Under the pieces are notes generated by a model. That model saw only the letters and a list, made by a program, of their open reading frames with translations, did no database searches and was not told the DNA's origin. The position numbers and the translations under genes are program-made. 64,000 bases of DNA. It comes from Bradyrhizobium sp. 195. Its GTDB lineage: Bacteria > Pseudomonadota > Alphaproteobacteria > Rhizobiales > Xanthobacteraceae. Within the stretch, counting starts at the first letter, position 1. Each line of letters begins with the position of its first letter. Location: assembly GCF_023101665.1 (NCBI RefSeq), contig NZ_CP082161.1, forward strand, positions 248,001 through 312,000. Reading direction: 5' to 3'. This document shows, in pieces, positions 59,663 to 64,000 of the stretch.

Positions 59663-61270
59663 CTAGAGCGGCGTCCGCCGATACTCCCGGTTCGCCAAAC
59701 TCGCCTCCTCCAGATCCAGATCGCGCTCGATCCGCCGCCGCGTCTCGTCGGTGATCTGGCCATCGCGCAGGAGATCGTGGATGAACTTTCGTTCGGCGGC
59801 GATCAGGTTGCGGGTCAGCACGGTGCCGGCGGCGGAGACGTCGTGGCGGGTGGGATCGAGCGAACCCGGAAGCTGGTTGACGCGGATCTCGTGACGCGCA
59901 CGCAGAAGCCGCATCACCTCTTCGGAGACTTCCTGTTTCGCGGTCATTGCGTCGAGCGACCTTAGCGCGGCGTCCAGGGCCTGGCGGCGCGCAGCGATCT
60001 CGGCTTCGTGCTCGGCGGCATGCTCGTTACGGCCGGCATCGGCGACGCCGAGCCACCGCACCACCGGCGGCAGCGTCAGGCCGACGCCGATCAGCGTGAC
60101 GAAGATGACGCCGAAGGCGACGAACAGGATCAGGTCACGATATGGGAACGCCTCGCCATCAGGTAGCGTGAACGGCAGCGCCAGCGCCGCTGCGAGCGAC
60201 ACCGCGCCGCGCACGCCGGTGAAGGCGAGCACGAACGGCCATTGCCAGGGTGGCGACGGATCGCGCTCGCGCAACGATTTGCTGAGCAGCCGCGGCAGGT
60301 AGGTTGCGGGATAGAGCCAGGCGAAGCGCGCGATCACGACGATCATCAGGACCACGGCGGTCGCGATCAGGATGTCGTCGAGCGGGAACGCCTTCGACTT
60401 CTCGTAGAGCGCGCGCATCTGGAAGCCGGTGAGCAGGAACAGCACGCCCTCGATCAGGTAGATCACGAGGTCCCAGAAGAAGATGCCCTGCAGGCGCGTC
60501 GCCGACGAGATCAGCAGCGGGCCGTTCCAGCTCACATAGAGGCCGCAGGCGACGGTGGCGATCACGCCGGAGCCGCCGACATGCTCGGGCAGCCAGTAGG
60601 ACACGTACGGCGTGATCAGCGACAGCGTCAGCTCGACCTGCGGATCCCCGGACCATTTGCGGAAGCGCAGGGAGAGCCAACCGACCCCAATGCCGAAGGC
60701 GATCTCGCTGGCCACGATGAGCAGGAACTCGCCGGCCGCGAGCGGTAGCGAGAAATGCCCGACCATGATCGCCGCCAGCGCGAAGCGGTAGAGGGTCAGC
60801 GCGGTGGCGTCGTTGGCGAGCCCTTCGCCCTCGAGAATGACCACGAGCCGCCGCGGCAAGTTGAGCCGGCGCGCGATCGCGAGCGGTGCCACCACGTCGG
60901 GGGGCGCGACGATGGCGCCGAGCAGAAAGCCGACGGCCCAGGGCAGGCCGATCAAGTAATGCGTGGCGGCCGCCACCATCGCCGCGGTGAAGATCACTGC
61001 GCCGACCGCAAGCAGCACGATGGGACGCAAGTTGTTCCTGAACTCGCGCCAGCTCATGGCGACGCTCGCCGAGTAGATCAGCGGTGGCAGCACCAACAGC
61101 AGCACCAGCTCCGGCGGCAGTTCCACCGACGGCATGCCCGGCACGAAGGCGAGGCCGACGCCGGCCAGCATCAGCAGGATGGCGGGGGCAACGTTGAAGC
61201 GGCGTGCGGCCAGCGCCACGCCCGCCAATACGGCCAGCAGGATAAGAAAGGTCTGAAACTTCGCTTCCAT
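59663..61270 (-). CDS. CPA1-family Na+/H+ antiporter
   Basis: A 535-residue membrane protein with about 12 transmembrane segments. ILEGEGLANDATALTLYRF near residue 145 carries the paired acidic-Asn/Asp ion-binding motif, and GAIVAPPDVVAPLA near 119 and FTGVRGAVSLAAALALP near 356-372 are typical of NhaP-type antiporters. A C-terminal cytoplasmic tail of about 120 residues is rich in Arg/Glu. ATG 61270 starts 48 bp after the beta-lactamase stop on the same strand, so the two may form one transcript. Confidence 0.92.
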   Translation of the reverse strand: MEAKFQTFLILLAVLAGVALAARRFNVAPAILLMLAGVGLAFVPGMPSVELPPELVLLLVLPPLIYSASVAMSWREFRNNLRPIVLLAVGAVIFTAAMVAAATHYLIGLPWAVGFLLGAIVAPPDVVAPLAIARRLNLPRRLVVILEGEGLANDATALTLYRFALAAIMVGHFSLPLAAGEFLLIVASEIAFGIGVGWLSLRFRKWSGDPQVELTLSLITPYVSYWLPEHVGGSGVIATVACGLYVSWNGPLLISSATRLQGIFFWDLVIYLIEGVLFLLTGFQMRALYEKSKAFPLDDILIATAVVLMIVVIARFAWLYPATYLPRLLSKSLRERDPSPPWQWPFVLAFTGVRGAVSLAAALALPFTLPDGEAFPYRDLILFVAFGVIFVTLIGVGLTLPPVVRWLGVADAGRNEHAAEHEAEIAARRQALDAALRSLDAMTAKQEVSEEVMRLLRARHEIRVNQLPGSLDPTRHDVSAAGTVLTRNLIAAERKFIHDLLRDGQITDETRRRIERDLDLEEASLANREYRRTPL

Positions 61271-61318
61271 GATGGTCTGTCTTGAACCGGAAGCGACTGT
61301 TGCGTCAATGCGCGCGGC

Positions 61319-62176
61319 TTACGCCAGCCGTTCGGCCACCATCCGCCCGATTCGCGCGAAGGTGGCTTCGATCTGCGCTGCCGTCGGCGTGCCGCCTTGG
61401 ACATAGGCCGCGATAAGGATCGGCGTGTCGGACTTCGGCCAGGTCACCGCGATGTCGCCCGCTGCGTCCTTGCCATTGGAGCCGGTCTTGTCGCCGATCT
61501 TCCAACTTGCGGGCAGGCCGCCGCGCAGCCGGTTGGCGCCGGTCTTGCAATTCACCATCCATTCGGTGAGCTGCGCGCGAGAGACCGGAGACAGCGCTTC
61601 GCCCGCCACCAGACGGCGCAAGTTCCCGGCCATCGCCGCGGGCGTCGTGGTGTCCCGGGGATCTCCGGGCGGGGAGCGGTTGAGTTCGGGCTCATTGTGG
61701 TCGAGCCGTGAGGTGGTGTCGCCGAGCGATCGCCAGAACGCGGTGAGCGCGGCGGGACCGCCGATCCGCGCCAGCAGCAGATTGGCGCAGGTGTTGTCGC
61801 TGAGCTCGACGATCGCCTTGCACATCTCGGTGACCGACATCGCGCCAGCCGCGAGATTCTGCTTGGCGACCGGCGCATACTCCAGCAGGTCGGCCTTGCC
61901 GTATGGGATCACGGATGCGAGCTGCTCCTCGCCGCGATCGACCCGCGCCAGCACGCAAGCCGCGAGCGAGGCTTTGAATGTCGAACACATGACGAAGCGC
62001 TCGGTGGCGCGCCAAGTGAGCTTGGCGCCGGTGACCAGATTTTCCGCATAGACCCCGATCCGCCCGGCGCTCTCGCGTTCATAGGCTTCGAATTCTGGCG
62101 GCGCCTCTGCCGCAAGCGCGGGAGAAGCAGCCATCCAGCCGAGTGAGGCAAGCAGGGAGCGGCGATCGAGGAGCAT
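61319..62176 (-). CDS. bla: Class A beta-lactamase
   Basis: A 285-residue serine beta-lactamase with all motifs: STFK at 65-68 (Ambler 70-73), SDN at 126-128, EPELN at 162-166 (catalytic Glu166) and KTG at 230-232. A Cys precedes the nucleophile (MCSTFK), as in some carbapenemases, but no partner Cys follows KTG, so that disulfide is absent. The N-terminus MLLDRRSLLASLGW has a twin-arginine-like pattern, suggesting Tat export. It hydrolyses penicillins or cephalosporins; spectrum cannot be inferred. ATG 62176 lacks a strong ribosome site. Confidence 0.93.
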   Translation of the reverse strand: MLLDRRSLLASLGWMAASPALAAEAPPEFEAYERESAGRIGVYAENLVTGAKLTWRATERFVMCSTFKASLAACVLARVDRGEEQLASVIPYGKADLLEYAPVAKQNLAAGAMSVTEMCKAIVELSDNTCANLLLARIGGPAALTAFWRSLGDTTSRLDHNEPELNRSPPGDPRDTTTPAAMAGNLRRLVAGEALSPVSRAQLTEWMVNCKTGANRLRGGLPASWKIGDKTGSNGKDAAGDIAVTWPKSDTPILIAAYVQGGTPTAAQIEATFARIGRMVAERLA

Positions 62177-62229
62177 GGGGACTTTTCAGATGAGTGGAGG
62201 TGAGGTTGAAATGAACGCGCTATCAGCCC

Positions 62230-62316
62230 CGTCATTGCGAGCGCAGCGAAGCAATCCAGAATCTCTCCTCGGAGGGATTCTGGATTGCTTCGTCGCAAGA
62301 GCTCCTCGCAATGACG
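62230..62316. repeat. Palindromic intergenic element, family C copy 3
   Basis: CGTCATTGCGAGCGCAGCG...CTCGCAATGACGG arms with AAGCAATCCAGAA / TTCTGGATTGCTT inside. It sits in the upstream region of bla and downstream of the NTF2-like gene at 62369 (both on the minus strand). Confidence 0.92.
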
Positions 62317-62368
62317 GAGACTGGGGAGCGAGTGCGACCGATTTCGGGCAGCGGAGCGCTTTGCCTCG

Positions 62369-62743
62369 TCACTCCCTCAGATCATACCGATACGATTTCG
62401 ACACGATCTGCCAGCCGTCGGCGAGCTTCATCGCGACCAGATAATCGGTGAAGAAACGCGGTGGCAGCTGGCACCTGACCTTGATGAAGGCGGTCTTGTC
62501 GTCCGAGCGGTCGATGGTGACGATGAAATCCTCGCGCGGCTTGCCTTCCGCCTTGCCGGATGGGCGCTTGCGCACGCGGTCGAGCCAGTCCGGCACGGTC
62601 AGCACCTGCAATTCGCCCTTCTCGACCCAGCGCAAATCCGCGGAGGGATGGAAGATAGCGCCGAGCTTTTCAGCGTCGCCCTCGTAGAGCCCGTCAAAAT
62701 AGGATTGCACGACGGCTTCGACGCTCGAACGGTTCTGGCTCAT
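62369..62743 (-). CDS. NTF2-like (putative lumazine-binding, PF12893-type) protein
   Basis: A 124-residue NTF2-fold protein: VVQSYFDGLYEGDAEKLGAIFHPSADLRWV in the first helices, and a PPRFFTDYLVAMKLADGWQIVSK sheet at the end. It is a paralogue of the 31215 gene. Similar proteins bind or isomerise small hydrophobic ligands, but no catalytic dyad is certain. AAGGGATG precedes ATG 62743. It is divergent from the GFA gene. Confidence 0.8.
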   Translation of the reverse strand: MSQNRSSVEAVVQSYFDGLYEGDAEKLGAIFHPSADLRWVEKGELQVLTVPDWLDRVRKRPSGKAEGKPREDFIVTIDRSDDKTAFIKVRCQLPPRFFTDYLVAMKLADGWQIVSKSYRYDLRE

Positions 62744-62837
62744 GGGTCATCCCTTTGAATGATGGCTTGGGGCGAACTTAGTCGTACACATCGAAATGCG
62801 CTATGGTGTCTCTCGGCAATTGCGCAGGGACGCTGGA

Positions 62838-63266
62838 ATGACCGGATCAGAAATTTCGAACGCTCGTATCCTGGTGGGCGAATGCTATTGCCGCACCGTC
62901 CGCTTTGAGGTGGCCGACGCGTTCTCCTATGCGATGAACTGCCATTGCTCGAACTGCCGGCGCACCACCGGCTCCGCCTTCAAGCCGTTCGCCGGCATCG
63001 CGCAGGACAAGCTCCGCATTGTCCAAGGTGGGGACCAGCGGATGATTTTCGGCGACGACACCACCCATGACGCCCATTGTGGGCGATGCGGCTCGCTGCT
63101 TTATTCCCGGGTGCGTGAGGGAGAATGGGTCCATGTCGCCATGGGAACCCTGGTTGACGCTCCCTCGATCCGGCCAAGCGCCCACATTTTCGTGGCATCG
63201 AAGGCGCCCTGGCACGAAATTACGGACAATCTGCCGCAATATCGGGGGCATATCGGTGATGCCTAG
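62838..63266 (+). CDS. GFA-family (glutathione-dependent formaldehyde-activating-like) zinc protein
   Basis: A 142-residue protein with the GFA signature of zinc-binding cysteines: GECYC near residue 15, NCHCSNCRRTTGSAF near 34-48 and AHCGRCGS near 79-86. The C-terminal strand pattern is family-typical. GFA proteins bind glutathione adducts, and the original activity as formaldehyde-activating enzyme is not general for the family. ATG 62838 follows a GGGACGCTGGA stretch; the frame is open upstream to 62796 without support. Confidence 0.88.
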   Translation: MTGSEISNARILVGECYCRTVRFEVADAFSYAMNCHCSNCRRTTGSAFKPFAGIAQDKLRIVQGGDQRMIFGDDTTHDAHCGRCGSLLYSRVREGEWVHVAMGTLVDAPSIRPSAHIFVASKAPWHEITDNLPQYRGHIGDA

Positions 63267-63445
63267 GGGAACTCGGTCGACACCAGCTTGGGGCGAACCG
63301 CAGCCGCGCTGGTGCGACAAACAAAGGGGGACTTTCCGACAGTCGCCAGCGCGGCCTTCGTGACCTCCATCACAAGCGCCGGCGCCAGATCCTGCTAAAG
63401 CGGTCCCAAGGGGCCCGAAACGGCCCGAACTTCGGAAGTCGTGTC

Positions 63446-64000
63446 ATGCGCAATCTGCTCAGACTATGCCCGCTTCTCCTCGCCGCAGCACTGCTGTTCG
63501 GCACTGATCCCGCGCTCGCCGGCAGCCGCGTCGCGCTGGTGCTTGCCAACTCGGCCTACCAGCACGCGCCGGCGCTCGCCAACCCCGTCAATGACGGTGC
63601 GGTGATGGCGAAGACGCTTAAGGAGGCCGGTTTCGATGTTGTCGATTACCGGCGCGACCTATCGGCCCTGGATACACGGCGCGTGCTGCGCGACTTTGCC
63701 GACGCGACCCGCAGTGCCGATATCGCGGTGGTCTACTATGCCGGTCACGGCATCGAGGTCGAGGGCTCGAATTATCTGATCCCTGTCGACGCCAAGCTCG
63801 AGCGCGATACCGACGTTTATGACGAGGCCCTTTCGCTCGACCGCGTCCTGGTCGCCGTCGAGCCGGCAAAGCAGCTGCGTCTGGTGATCCTGGACGCCTG
63901 CCGCGACAATCCGTTCGGCAAGAAGATGAAGCGCACGGTGGCTTCGCGCGGCATCGGCCGTGGCCTCGCCCAGGTCGAGCCGACCAGCCCCAACACGCTG
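63446..64000 (+). CDS. Caspase-family (C14) protease, 3' end outside window
   Basis: From ATG 63446 the frame is open to the right edge (185 codons, no stop). A signal peptide (LLLAAALLFGTDPALA) precedes a caspase-hemoglobinase fold: RVALVLANSAYQHAPALANPVNDG near residue 28, the catalytic His in VVYYAGHGIEV near 100 and Cys in ILDACRDNP near 152. Many alphaproteobacterial homologues carry C-terminal repeats or transmembrane parts; these are not visible. It probably acts in the periplasm, but substrates are unknown. Confidence 0.88.
   Translation, partial: MRNLLRLCPLLLAAALLFGTDPALAGSRVALVLANSAYQHAPALANPVNDGAVMAKTLKEAGFDVVDYRRDLSALDTRRVLRDFADATRSADIAVVYYAGHGIEVEGSNYLIPVDAKLERDTDVYDEALSLDRVLVAVEPAKQLRLVILDACRDNPFGKKMKRTVASRGIGRGLAQVEPTSPNTL

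Noticed and set aside
61319..62176. Carbapenemase-type disulfide in the class A beta-lactamase
   Set aside because: Cys precedes the active-site Ser, but the partner Cys after KTG is absent (KTGSNG), so the signature is incomplete.

Overview
The window is GC-rich, densely coded chromosome from an alphaproteobacterium, most likely a Bradyrhizobium or close Nitrobacteraceae relative. Evidence: a RegS/RegR redox two-component pair with the GGLQNPF quinone-site motif, an MmcB-type nuclease, a pca/hydroxyquinol aromatic-degradation block, a GlnD with two ACT domains, frequent TTG/GTG starts, and many GC-rich palindromic intergenic repeats. I see no rRNA, tRNA, CRISPR array, transposase, phage gene or replication origin. 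Two genes are cut by the window edges: a GGDEF-EAL protein on the left and a caspase-fold protein on the right.

Layout. 1-2.9 kb: c-di-GMP enzyme and an orphan HWE-type histidine kinase. 3-10 kb: short-chain dehydrogenase, cytochrome P450, luciferase-like flavin monooxygenase, a divergent drug-type MFS exporter and a polyhydroxyalkanoate-depolymerase-type esterase, together resembling a small xenobiotic or terpenoid oxidation set. 10-13 kb: HxlR regulator with a divergent small protein, a metallo-beta-lactamase-fold hydrolase and an exported VWA protein. 13-17.2 kb: two convergent GH13 enzymes (alpha-glucosidase and trehalose-synthase-like) and mmcB. 17.4-21.4 kb: regS-regR facing away from a two-gene ABC exporter. 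21.5-26.4 kb: intracellular PHB depolymerase, a YgjP/SprT-like metalloprotease and a class A penicillin-binding protein. 26.6-32.7 kb: a DUF1330 protein, two tandem branched-chain-amino-acid-type binding proteins without membrane components, a DUF1304 protein, ogt, and a LysR/NTF2-like divergent pair. 32.7-40.1 kb: glnD, an ssuACB-type sulfonate importer, an OsmC protein and a membrane protein. 40.2-46.8 kb: mutS, pcaF, an intradiol dioxygenase and pcaHG, which feed the 3-oxoadipate pathway. 47-50 kb: chemoreceptor and phosphotransferase. 50-53.9 kb: marR-emrAB efflux operon and a zur-type regulator. 53.9-58.7 kb: DMT transporter, ispG, a TauD-type dioxygenase and a Rieske oxygenase. 58.7-64 kb: cell-wall amidase, CPA1 antiporter with an upstream class A beta-lactamase, an NTF2-like protein, a GFA protein and the caspase.

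The most striking non-coding signal is a set of about twenty dispersed palindromic elements of several sequence families. Many consist of two inverted hairpin arms around a variable spacer, as in REPINs. They sit between convergent genes, but also inside apparent operons (ABC exporter, ssuA/ssuC, regS/regR, pcaF/dioxygenase), where they could set differential expression. No clearly novel protein system was found; the best leads are these repeats, the tandem binding proteins and several regulatory inverted repeats.
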